A model generated the notes under the pieces. That model saw only the letters and a program-made list of their open reading frames with translations. It did no database searches and was not told where the DNA came from. A program made the translations under genes and the position numbers. Positions 1-10,336 of a stretch of 64,000 nucleotides of DNA are shown here, piece after piece; position 1 is the stretch's first letter, and each line of letters opens with the position of its first letter. Origin of the DNA: Chlorokybus atmophyticus. Lineage: Eukaryota; Streptophyta; Chlorokybophyceae; Chlorokybales; Chlorokybaceae. The stretch covers positions 322,096 to 386,095 of the forward strand of contig RHPI01002656.1 in the NCBI GenBank assembly GCA_009103225.1. Reading direction: 5' to 3'.

Positions 1-2
1 GG

Positions 3-653
3 CAAGCAGTCATGTTGCACAGGCCTGAGGGCAACACATTAAGACAGATGATGGGGATGCAAGAGGGCAGCGCCGCTCGAGCCCGTCTCGTGACATGGCT
101 CGTTGCCAATCACCCTGCTGTCCCCCTGTTTGCCTTTGGCAACCGAGCATCATGGTTGGGGGCATTCGTTCGTTCGCTGCGACAAGCATACGACGAGGCT
201 GCCACCACAGCCCCGGACACGCTGGAGGGAGTGCAAGAGGCAATGCTGCGGCTGCCAGGGGTGGAAGCCGCACGGCAACGGCGGCGCATCGCCATTGCTC
301 ATGAGCTACACGCACAGCAGACTGACCTGCAGCGCACCCTACGCGCTCGCGCCATGACCGTGCTCGATGTGGGAGTGGTACAAGGAAGGTGGGATGCCTA
401 CATGGCAGGGATCTTGCGAGTCCCCACCATCACTCACGACATGCGGCGACAGCTACTACGCGCCGTATACCCACAGCCCATGCCTCAATATCATCATTGG
501 ACCGACACGGACACCGAGCCCACGGCCACGTGGGAAGGGACATTGGTCAGAGAAGCGGCTCATGCTGTTCGATGGACGTACGCCGCGGAGCAAGCTGAAC
601 GCGAGGCAGGCCCACAAACACCGGGTCCGCCGGGGTTTCCTCCACAGCCATGA
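3..653 (+). pseudogene. gag-like (capsid) region, partial
   Basis: Open from the window edge, so the N terminus is missing. About 215 residues rich in Arg, Ala and Gln, with helical character and no zinc knuckle visible. It ends in TGA at 651-653, but the same frame continues without another stop into the proline-rich linker and protease. That fits either a gag-pol readthrough stop or a later nonsense change. The gag assignment rests on position upstream of the protease, not on a recognised motif. Confidence 0.6.
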
Positions 654-2695
654 GGTACACCCGCGGGCATGATTCCAGCTTCGCAGAGGCGTCATCCACC
701 TGCGCCGCCACCACAACCAGCGCCGGAACCTCCAGCACCGAGGCCCCCCCGTGTCTACCAACCACCACGACAAGGTCGGTTCGGCAAAGGGAGAGGGCAA
801 GGAGGGGGTTCTCCGGACCCAGCAGGCAGAGGAGCTCTGGCTGCCATGCGCTCAGCACCACCGGCTGAGACAACCGAGTCAGAGGTACAGACACCTCGTA
901 TGAAGAGACTGCGTATCGACGCCAATGCTGCCATGGTGGCCAACCAAGGCAAGCACGTCACCATCAACGGTCTGGTACCCAAGCGAGTAATGTTGGACAC
1001 CGGAGCACAGCCTGTCATCATCGGGCGCTTCCGCGCGCGGTCCCTAGGCATAACCAGCTCCGACTTGGTGCCTTGCCCGTACGTGTTGGACACTGCCACA
1101 GGTAGCCGAAATAAGGTGATGGGAGTCACCAGTGAGGCCTTTTGCATTCGGTTGACAGGGCTGGACCCAACCCACGCGACCGAGATCGTCCAGCAATGTG
1201 TGGTCACCAATGCCGGCTCCTTTGACTTTTTGCTTGGGCAGGACTTCAACTTCCCTGTGGGCTTGGGCCTCCACTGCTGGACAGAGCGAGCGTGGTTTCG
1301 GCCACATTGGGATGAGGATGACGCAGAGGTACAGGGTTTCCTGCCTCTCGAGTTGGTCTCGCGCACGCGCGCCCAACGCAAAATGGTTGCCATGGCCACA
1401 CGCAGCCACGCCCGCACCCGGAAGGCTGTAATGGCCACATACGACGGCGCTCGGACGCGAGTCGCTGCTGGTGCCACAGCCCCGTGTCAAACCGGCGACT
1501 CCTCTCCCATCCCGTACAACGAGGAGCAGGAGGATGCCACCGTGGAAGTAGCATTACAAGACCCAGCTGAACGGCGCTGGCGCGCACAGGTGGACGCACA
1601 CATCTTGCTCAGCCATCCCCTGATCACCACGCGCTTCCCCAACTACCGAAGCCACGTCAAGGTGCAGGACCGCCATATGGTGGCCACCGGAGTGGTGGAG
1701 TTCCACACCTTTCGCAGGCAACAGGGCGTCACAGTGTTGGAGCTGTTCGGAGGCATTGGCAGTGGTCTTGCTGCGGTCCTCAACACAGGCGTGAAGGTTG
1801 TCAAATACTATTATTGCGACCCAGACCCACACGCGCAAACAGTCCTCAAGCACCACTTACGCCAATTGCACGCCAGGTATCCACGTCAACTACCCCTCTC
1901 GGCGTTGCAAGGCAGCCTCAAAGCATTGCCACAGGACATCCGGCTGATCATTGAAGATCACCTACTGTCCCTCGGCAACGTCGACCTGTTAATAGCTAGA
2001 TGGGAATGTCAAGGGCACTCCAGGGCAGGCAAGGGGCAAGGCTTCGAAAACCCTCGCTCCGGGCTATTCTGGGAGCTGATGAGAATCATCCACCTCCTTC
2101 AACACCACCAGATCTCTAGACCCCTGGGGTACGTCATCGAAAATGTGCATTCAGAGGACGACAAGCGTCCGCACGTAGCCTCCAGCTACTGGCAAGTTTG
2201 CTCCATTCTGGGGCACCCACTCAAGGTGAACGCGGCACGACATGGCTCGCGCGCACATCGTGTATGTGCCAAATGGACAAACTTGGCCACCGTGGAGGAA
2301 CTCATGACCGCCGAATACACACGCAGCGCTCGGCCGCGCAACCTGCTGGTCGACGACATCCTTGACCCCGGCCGCACAGCACAACCTGTCCTGCGTCATG
2401 ACCACCACCACTTCTACCCGTGCAATCAGCCCGGTCAGCCCCGTCGCGCACTCCCAACAGTGGTGTCCTACCCGGGCTCCTACGCTTTTCGAAACGGTGG
2501 TGACGGGATGGTGTTCGATGCGACAACCAACATGCTGGAAGAACCCAACGCACGCAAACGTGAACGCGCCATGGGATTCTCCCCAACAGCATCACGGGCT
2601 CATCGTTGACGGACAGTCAGCAATGCCAGCTGCTTGGTCGCGCCATGGACCAAAACAACATGGTATGGCTGCTGGAGCTGAGCTTCGCGTTGTAG
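654..2695 (+). pseudogene. Protease plus C5-cytosine DNA methyltransferase of the retroelement
   Basis: A proline- and RG-rich linker (about 669-850) is followed by a retropepsin-like segment with DTGA at 996-1007. From about 1725 the sequence matches the C5-MTase order: motif I LELFGGIGSG (from 1738), the helix/strand of motif II (VKVVKYYYCDPD), motif IV ECQGHSRAG with the putative catalytic Cys codon at 2007-2009, motif VI ENV at 2139-2147, a RERAMGF block near 2553-2579, and a motif X-like LGRAMDQNNMVW at about 2623-2667. Motif X is only reached after a frameshift near 2580. Motif IV normally reads PC; here it is EC and a preceding Gly is Arg, so activity of this copy is doubtful although the Cys remains. 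Family function: transfer of methyl from SAM to cytosine C5 in DNA. The order resembles DNMT3-like or element-borne DNMTs more than bacterial ones, by eye only. Confidence 0.88.
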
Positions 2696-5600
2696 GACCG
2701 CCACGTGTCCTTCGAGGATCTCGAACACTTGGCTGGGGGGTGGGCTGATCGCGTGGTCGACACCAAGGCAGCTCACACAGCCCTAGAGGTGATCCACATG
2801 GAGGAGCAAGCAGCAGTGACAGTGGAGGACATTTCTGTGGTTGCCAATGCAACCTCCTGAGACCATGCCATTGGCCCGTTGGCCACAGAAGACACTCGAG
2901 AGAAGCTGGAGGCTCTCCTCAACAAATGGAGGAGCCAATTCAGCTTCAATGTGAAGGAATTGGGTACATGTATAGTGTACCAGATGGACATCGAGCTGGT
3001 GGACACTGAGCCGGTGTTCCGATGACAATACAGGCTCTCCAAGTTGGAAGAAGACTTGGTGGAACAGAGATGTAAGGCGCTGCTGGATGCAGGCCTTATC
3101 GAAGAGTCCACATCGGACTTCGCAGCAGCAACCGTCATGCCACTGAAGAAGGATTCAGCAGGCAACTGGACAGAGCGACGCATGTGTGGCGACTATCGCC
3201 CCCTCAACAACAAGACCAAGCAAGACCGGTACCCCATGCCCACAGCAGAGGGTATTTTTGATAATGTGGGAGACTGCACAGTCTTCAGCATCCTGAACAT
3301 GCGTCAGGGGTACAACCAAATCGCCATCAAGGACGAGGACAAGCACAAGACCTCCTTCTGGGGCAATCGACAGTTGTACCAATGGAAAGTAATGCCGTTC
3401 GGGCTGAAGAATGCCCCCGCCAAGTTTCAACGCGTCATGGACAAAGCCTTGAAGGGGCTGGACTGCGCGCGGTGCTACATCGATGACATCCTCATCTTCA
3501 GCCACAGCAACGAGGAGCATCTTCAGCACATCGAAGCGGTGCTGGAACGACTCAAGGGAGTGAGGATGACCGTACACCCCGACAAGTGTACCTTCTTCAC
3601 CCACAAGGTGCCGTACTTAGGGCACATGATTGTGCCCCATGGGGTGTATGTGCAGCAGGCAAAAGTAGAGGCTCTGGCAGCTATCCCTGCCCCGACAGAC
3701 TTCACACGCCTGCGCGCTCTCTTGGGACTTGCCAACTACTATCGCCGGTTCGTGAAGGACTTCGCGAAGATCGCAAGGCCCCTCAACGAGCTACAGAAGA
3801 AGGAGGTGGAGTTCGCGTGGAAGGAGCCGCAACAGCAGGCCTTCGAGGAGCTGAAGAGCAGACTCACCAGCGCTCCCATCCTTCAACGTCCGGACTACGC
3901 CAAGCCTTTCATCCTTCACACCGACTGGAGCAAGCTGGGGATGGGAGCGGTGCTGGTGCAGCACGATGAGAACAAGAAGGAGCGGGTGGTGTCATACGCC
4001 AGCCGAAGCAACAACAGCGCCGAGGCCAACTACAGCAGCTACGAAGGGGAGTGCCTCGCTGCAGTGTGGGCCATCTCCTTCTTCCGACCTTTCCTCTTTG
4101 GTCGACAGTTCCAACTGATAACCGATCATCAGCCCCTCAAGTGGCTGATGACTAACCAACATCTGACAGGGAAACTTGCTCGATGGGCCCTGCTGTTACA
4201 GGAATACGACTTCGAGATTGACCACCGCGCTGGCCTCACCAACCAAGACGCCGATGGCCTCAGTCGCAACCCTCACCCCAGAACCAACGACGCAACTGGA
4301 GCGCGGCATGAGCTCATCCCCGCAGCAACAGCCCCCACCATGGCAGCCATGTTTGCAGCTGCCGCGTTGCGCTCAGGGCGCAAGACCAACACCACGGCCT
4401 CAGCAGTGGTAGAGGAGATTCCTGCCCTTGAGTCTACCGACCCTGTGGCAACCACACCCTTGGGAGACGCCCACGCAGCCGACATTGACATCGATGACAC
4501 AGAGCTGGCGCCCACCGACACTAGGCAGGACATATGGCATGACAAGCCGTCACTCTCCTTTCTTCAAAGTGGCCACCTTCCCTCCGGCATGAGCGCTCGA
4601 GAGAAGGACCAGGTCAACCAACGCACCCGTCACTATCGATGGGCAGGTGACAAGCTGTATCGCCGCTTCCACGGCGAAGACAAGGAAGTGCCGACACCAG
4701 TCACGCGCGAGGGCATCATCACTTCCCTCCACACTGAGCTTGGACACTTCGGTGTCAAGCGTAAAGTCAGCCTAGTGAGGGCACAATATTGGTGGTATGG
4801 ACTAACATAACAGGTGCAAAGGTTCGTCAGCCACTGCCAGCAGTGTGACATGGTGCGCGCCAGCCTCAACACGCGTAGCGCCACCTTGCACCCACTTCCC
4901 ATCTCCGGTCTCTTTTACCGATGGGGGCTCGACATCTTGGGGGACTTGGCACCCTCAGCGCGTGGCAACCGTTACATCTTGATCATGATCGAGCACTTCT
5001 CCATATGGGTGGAGCTGGTGCCATTACCCGACAAGAGCAGCAGGGGGGTGTCTCAAGCCTTCCTCTCTCACGTTCTCAGCCGCTTTGGCAGCTGCGCCGA
5101 GGTCATCACTGACCAAGGTACTGAGTTCAGAGGGGAATTCGACACCCTCTTGGACAAATGTTACATCGACCACCGCCGTACCTCGCGTGATCACCCTCAA
5201 GCCGACGGCCTCGCCGAGCGTACAGTACAAACCATCAAGAAGGCACTCCGCAAATACGTGCTGGAGTACGAGAAGAACACTTGGGATGACCACCTCCCAT
5301 GGGTGGCCCTTGGATATCGATTGTCAAAGCAGGCGGCTCTGCGGGAGTACAGCCCGTACTACCTGCTGTTCGGGCGACCACCATTGCTCCCCTTCCGTGC
5401 GCAGCAGGAGGTGGATCGCGTCGTGAACAACCTCGACGACCCTGACTGGATGCACCACGACATCACCGCGCGCGCCGCGCTTTTCGAGCGCACCGTCCCC
5501 ATGGCCTTCAACAACCTGCGCATCGCGCAGCATCGCGACACGCTGCGCTACGAGCGCGTACGCAGCGGCTTCTACAAGGAGCGCCAACGGCGGTTCCAAG

Positions 5601-5719
5601 CGGGGGACTTTGCCTATCGCATGGCAGCCACCAAAGACACGCTTGACACCTCCGTAGGCCGCACCGTCTACAAGGTACTCAAAGTGTACCCTACAGGGGT
5701 GCTGGACCTCCTTGGTTAA
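2696..5719 (+). pseudogene. pol: reverse transcriptase, RNase H and integrase
   Basis: One frame runs from the RT N terminus to the integrase C terminus with four nonsense codons (2858, 3023, 4808, 5717). RT: motif A reads ILNMRQGY instead of the usual L-D-x-R-x-G-Y, so the first catalytic Asp is Asn (codon 3296-3298); motif C YIDD is intact at 3476-3487. RNase H: HTDWS, YEGE, TDHQ and a terminal DADGLSR are all present. Integrase: H-x3-H then C-x2-C zinc module at about 4733-4850, interrupted by the TAA at 4808; catalytic core Asp in GLDILG, Asp in TDQGTEF, Glu in LAERTVQ. The lost RT Asp plus the stops make the copy non-autonomous. Confidence 0.93.
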
Positions 5720-5992
5720 CGCGGAGAAAGGTTGAAGGACAACATGGCGAACTGTGCGCCATATCACCTTCCTTACGTAGCCGGCTTCGGGCGTATCCAG
5801 CACCCTCGTCCCGCGCGCAGCACACGCTGTGAACACTGCGGCAGCGCTGGCGACGACGCACTCATGATGCTCTGCGATGGCTGCAACAAGGGCCTACATT
5901 GCTACTGCCTAGAGCCACCGTTGGACACGATACCTATGGAGGAGTATTGGTGCGACGATTGCCGTACCAACGGCCCTCCTCACTTGCGTTAG
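5720..5992 (+). pseudogene. C-terminal PHD finger of the retroelement polyprotein
   Basis: In the same frame as the integrase and separated from it by one TAA (5717-5719). Cys4-His-Cys3 ligands are all present: CEHC, LCDGC, HCYC and WCDDC, spanning 5828-5962, with the typical CLEPPLD segment between the last two zinc pairs. PHD fingers of this type read the histone H3 N-terminal tail. In chromoviruses a chromodomain occupies this place after the integrase; here a PHD finger does, so a role in choosing chromatin for integration is a reasonable inference. An ATG at 5744 could also start a separate small protein, but the continuous frame favours a fused origin. Stop at 5990-5992. Confidence 0.88.
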
Positions 5993-7105
5993 CAGCTGAG
6001 CTCTGGAGCTGGAACCTTCCCCAGAGCCCAGGGGGGGTGGCTTGTTGATGTTGTATGCTACAGCACAGCATGTTCTGCAGGAAGAACACCGACTCCATCT
6101 GCCCGTACTACCCAGCAGCAGCACACCAGCTGCACGAAGCACTTGTCACCATGAGGGTGGAGGTCATCTTTCTGTTTTTGCTATGCGTTACACAGGTGGC
6201 GCAGCAGCATGTCCAGCACAACATGGCTGTCCATGCAGCTGTCCGAGACAGCGTGACCCTCGACTCCTCTCGACCCGACAGGAGCAACAAGGGCAGCATG
6301 AGCTAACCTTTTGCCCTTGTTGCGTATGACTGAAGCCTCCCGACTGCGGTCGCATCGAGGGGGCTCTGTCATGCCTATAAGGCTGGCTAAAGTCATTCTC
6401 TATTCCTTACTTATGTAAATAAGATGAGACCGGGTGCGTTTTCCATGTCATAAGCATGTGTAGGGCTTGTGGGGTGGCTCTCACATGGTCTACTCTTAAG
6501 CCTATGAGGCCTTGAGTGAGATAAACTACACAAGGTATTGCATATCAGCAAGCACAACGCTGGTCGGTACCATTGAGACATGGCCATGTGAGCCATGTGT
6601 CCGCATGTGTGTGCATATGTTTGCATGTGCATATGTCCACATATGTGTGCATATGCGCGCATGTGTATGCATGTGTGTGATGTCCTAGGCTGATGTGACT
6701 AGCCAAGGACGTTCACAATGTCCGAGGCTGATGTGTGATCAGTCTTGGACATTAAACAAGAGGTCCAAGGGCTGATGTGGCAGCCCTAGACATGAGTTGT
6801 GGTCAACGCAGCCATGACAAGGCAAGTAGCCTTGAACTTGGATGTTCTAGGTTGGAGAGCAGCAAAGAGGGGGTATATGAACGGCCTCAACAAGTGTTGA
6901 CGGAGCTCAACATGTGCATACTCGACTCTTGTGTGTGGGGTGCCTAGTTTAGTTGTTCAAGGGGCTCTCCCTCTCATCCCATGTGGGGTGTGATGCTTGT
7001 GGCAGCTCTGCACACGTGTGTGGGGTGTGCATGTGTGTGGGAGCTGAGTAGAGAGGTTGTTGGCATCCTCTCCTTCCTTGGTGCGGTGCTGTGACTTCCC
7101 CTTCA
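5993..7105. other. Non-coding 3' tail of the retroelement, probably including its 3' LTR
   Basis: No convincing gene. A G-rich tract precedes TGTCATGCC at 6367, a possible polypurine tract plus LTR start; a similar junction occurs at 16873. A stretch at about 6585-6680 alternates purine and pyrimidine (GT/CA/TG-rich, potential Z-DNA). A TATA-like GGTATATGAA lies at about 6870 and short repeated words (CTAGGCTGATGTG, CCGAGGCTGATGTG) lie at 6680-6780. Without the 5' LTR the boundaries cannot be fixed. Confidence 0.4.
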
Positions 7106-7173
7106 AGGTACTGCACCCGGTGCAGTACCTAGCCCGACTAGCAACACACGGGCCGTGTGTTGCTAGTCGGGCT
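7106..7173. repeat. Two adjacent perfect palindromes with one-base centres
   Basis: First: 12-bp arms at 7106-7117 and 7119-7130 around a single C. Second: 21-bp arms at 7131-7151 and 7153-7173 around a single G. The two abut with no gap. They lie between the tail of the left retroelement and the minus-strand gag relic, so they may mark an element terminus. Confidence 0.9.
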
Positions 7174-7242
7174 TCCGGAAGTAAGTCCTTGTGCTTGTGC
7201 ATAAGTTTGCCAAGCCGTCCAGCAAGTAAGTGAGTGGTGTCG

Positions 7243-8316
7243 TTACAGGCTCCGCACTTGTGCTATGGGACGTGGCGCATTCCGGTTGGTGTGCAGTACT
7301 GCAATCTCATACATCGCGCTTGTGGATGGTACAGTCTCGAAAGCTTTCTTGAGGGTGTAGCCAAGGGGCCGATTGTAGTTCAGCATTAAGCGCGTTGACT
7401 CACTATAGGTGGGGTCCAACTCGGCCGCATACACCACTGCAGCCGCCTCCTCGCTGACAATCTTGAAGTCAGTGTCCTTCAGCAGCCCATCTAGCCGCGA
7501 GTATAACATGAGAGGGTCCTTATTGGGCTTCCGTAAAAAGTGTCTCAATTCCTCCACCTTGCTGTTAGTTAGAGGTGGGAAAGTGCAGCGTAGAAGTCCG
7601 TGAGAGGAGAGTCGAACATAGCGGTACCAACAGCGATAGCTGGTGCGCGCAATGTCACTGACCTTAGGGTGAAGACACGGCCTCCTGCTGACCCGCAAGA
7701 GCCTGAAGTTGGTAGTGAAAGTGTACCAAGCTCCACAGCTACAGCTTGTTGCTCATCTTGCTGCTCCTTGATGGCAGCGGTACGGTTAAGTACCTTGATC
7801 CAACGATCGGCTTTCTTTGCCTCGATCTCCGCATGAGTTAAGGAGGCTACCACCACTTTGACCTCTTCATTTTTCTGCCTTTTCCATGGCGGCAGCTAAG
7901 GTGGGACTGGTGACCGAGGCTGGTGGGGCCACTGTTGCAGAGGCAGCAGCTGCTGGGTTGCGTAATGAAGTGGATGCTATGGCGCTGGCAAGCTTGCCAT
8001 CATGCTATGACATATCGATCTTGTGCAGCTCAGCAACAGATTTTTAAACATCATGTGCTTTATGGTCAAGATAATGAGCAGACACATGGAACGACACCTC
8101 GTCTGTCTAGTCCTTGCTCTTGAGGGCTTGCTGCCGCATCTTGGATTGAAGCTTGATAATGAACTCATCAAGTGATGTGGTGCCCGCACGTCCGGAGAAG
8201 CGCAGGGAGTTGGTTGAGCTTGAGGACTTCATCTTGTCTTCGTCACTATCCGAAGGAGGTTGAGAAGCTCGTTGCCGAGGAGTGAAGTGGAAGGAGGTGA
8301 AGCCGAGAAAGAACAT
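7243..8316 (-). pseudogene. Broken gag-like gene, copy A
   Basis: Three reading-frame pieces on the minus strand. N-terminal piece (8316-8107) contains LRFSGRAGTTSLDEFIIKLQ. A middle piece (7856-7569) is Ala/Glu/Gln-rich. The C-terminal piece (7698-7243) contains KVEELRHFLRKPNKDPLMLY and ILK/IVSEEAAAVVYAAELDP-like blocks. The same blocks, diverged, occur in copy B (LTFSGHLGTTPLDEWIINF; MEELGHFWRKAGKDPLRIY), which is the main evidence for a shared retroelement family. Calling it gag is inference from retroelement context; no zinc knuckle was found. Confidence 0.6.
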
Positions 8317-9000
8317 GAGCCTCTGCTGCTACAGTAATTGCTTCCCTCACTTGCTCGTTCACAGGTAAGGTTTGAGGTGGGCTCCAGCTGCTGAGGTTCC
8401 CCTTGTCTATTGGCGAGAAAAGGGTGGGCCTGCTCATACAGCTGATGCGAGAGTGAAAGTGTATAAAGGGTAGAGTGGTTGTGCCCTACCAATTCTATGT
8501 CAATGCTGCTACCACTCGACACACTAGTGCTTGTGCGCACTATGTGATGACAATAACAACAATGCACGAAGATGTATCAAGCTGCAAGCTGCACTTCTGA
8601 TATGCAGGATGCAACCACACTCACTTAAGCATAGAGGGTAACACTGTGAGTCAACAAGCCACTACTATTATAGTACCTATGATAGGTAGTGCTATTACAC
8701 AGTGTTTTGCATGAGTGGACAATGTGCTACACTGGTCATTGAGGTGAACGAGCAAGCAACACGTTGTTGTTATACCCAAACTGATGCCAACAAGCACGCC
8801 GCAACCCAGCACACCAAGCTCAGCAATGACAAGCACAGTGCACAAGAGCATGCACAGGCTCGCACATGGTGAGGGGATCTTGGTAACCGGAATGGTGTGT
8901 TTGTAGTTCAAGTTGCTTTACAAGCTCTTAGCTTTCTCACTCACAGTGTCACCAACTGATTCGGTGAACACCGCGACTACCTATACAAGTCAAATCATGA
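7243..9000 (-). mobile_element. Decayed retroelement fragment, copy A (gag plus upstream leader/LTR-like sequence)
   Basis: The minus strand reads a broken gag-like protein (7243-8316) preceded upstream (8317-9000) by non-coding sequence. That upstream sequence also occurs next to copy B at 15105-15640, for example GTGAGTCAACAAGCCACTAC at 8646 versus GTAAGTCAACAAGCCACTAC at 15235, and the CACTAGTGCTTGTG region at 8521 versus 15110. Nothing of pol is left; the copy stops close to the double hairpin at 7106-7173. Confidence 0.75.
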
Positions 9001-9060
9001 CTGTTCAGAACATGAGCTAACGGTCACATCGTGGCTAATTCCAAAGAAATTCCCTTTCGA

Positions 9061-10336
9061 TTTGAAACACAGCTTATAACCGAACTCACAATTAAACAGC
9101 CACGCGTGGTGCCTATGTTGGCTACAGTCACGAGATAGTTTAGAGTTATGACCTAGCTACTAAAGAGCGCGATTTTTCATGCTGATAGGTCGGGCGAGGG
9201 TCTTGATGTAGGCATGCTCGGTGAAGGCTGGCATACGAGGGCAGTGAGCATGACACCTTGATGAAAATGTGAACTACCAACACCCCCAGCAGCCTTTGCC
9301 ACAATCACAGTTTGTTGATGCATTAGAAATGGAGCGGAGAGAAATTTATTGCGGGAGGCTCATACATGCACAGAGGTGCACTGATTAGTGACTATGTGTA
9401 CAATCATATGACACGTGTACACCAATTAGTCAACACACACTCGCGCGTGCAAACATAATTCACTCTTGCATTATATGTACGCATGCACGTGCATCATGTG
9501 CGTGCATAAACAGCAAGAGTGTGTGTGCTCGTTCATCTGCAAGTGTTGGTGCAGTGCAAGTAAGAACATGTGGGTACCGAGCAGTTGCCAAGCAGCTTAA
9601 GCAGACACAGTTGCATGCAATGTGCGCAGCGTGTACGCGTGTGCACGATATGGTGGAGTGCAGTAAATATGCACGTCTGTGCATGTGAACGCTGTAGTTG
9701 CAGTAGGTGAGTGCGTGTAGCTTCCTGTTTGAAAAGATGGGTCACCAACGCAACAGACAATAGAACATCACCTCCCGAGCACTTGGCAACCACCGCCAAC
9801 CATGCTCAGCGATAACAAACCGCAGGCCCCTAGCATGCTAAAAAAGAACTTGCAAACAACCACACACAGCGCTTGGCAGGCGCGAAGCTGGTGCAATTGA
9901 TGACTGCATGCTACACTATACCAATTCACTTTTGGCAACTTTCGCATGTTCAAGACAAAGAGCGTGACAACAATATGACACAAGGTTTTTGTTTTTTTTT
10001 GTCATATTGTTGCATTTTGCAACAGAGTTCAGTCTGTTTTTGGGGGGCGACTCGACTTTTACCCACCCCGTGAACGACATGGAGAAGGCCAGATTAACCG
10101 TTACGGGATGTGTTGGTGAATTGTGCAGCATTACACGCTGCTACCACGCCGGTCGGGGGGCTTATCAGATGGGTTCCAGCGTTGTCTCATAGGCCGCCCC
10201 GCGCTTCGCAAACAGTGTCACTTCATCATTATGAGCCATAGCTAGTCATGGGCATACAACAATTTGCGACGTTGATGCACTCTGCGGACAGAGTCCATTC
10301 ATCTGACAACACGAATCTGCTGGCATGGAGGGCGAT
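9061..10336. other. Intergenic stretch
   Basis: No supported gene. Segments at 9360-9540 and 9600-9720 are rich in alternating GTGC/ACAC words. Short open frames on both strands lack conserved motifs. The last few hundred bases are the presumed upstream region of the UBX gene. Confidence 0.5.

Larger units (their letters stand above)
1..5992 (+). mobile_element. Ty3/gypsy-type LTR retrotransposon with DNA methyltransferase and PHD finger, 5'-truncated by window edge
   Basis: Module order read directly: gag, aspartic protease (DTGA), C5-cytosine DNA methyltransferase, reverse transcriptase (YIDD), RNase H, integrase (HHCC and DDE), PHD finger. PR-RT-RH-INT order is that of Ty3/gypsy; a DNMT between protease and RT and a PHD finger after the integrase are extra cargo. 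Frame 3 is open from the window start to 2609 except for a TGA at 651-653. A frameshift near 2572-2590 moves coding to a second frame that carries everything to the PHD finger. That frame has stops at 2693 (TAG), 2858 (TGA), 3023 (TGA), 4808 (TAA) and 5717 (TAA). The copy is therefore probably dead but still readable. The 5' LTR lies outside the window and the 3' LTR boundaries were not resolved. Confidence 0.92.
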
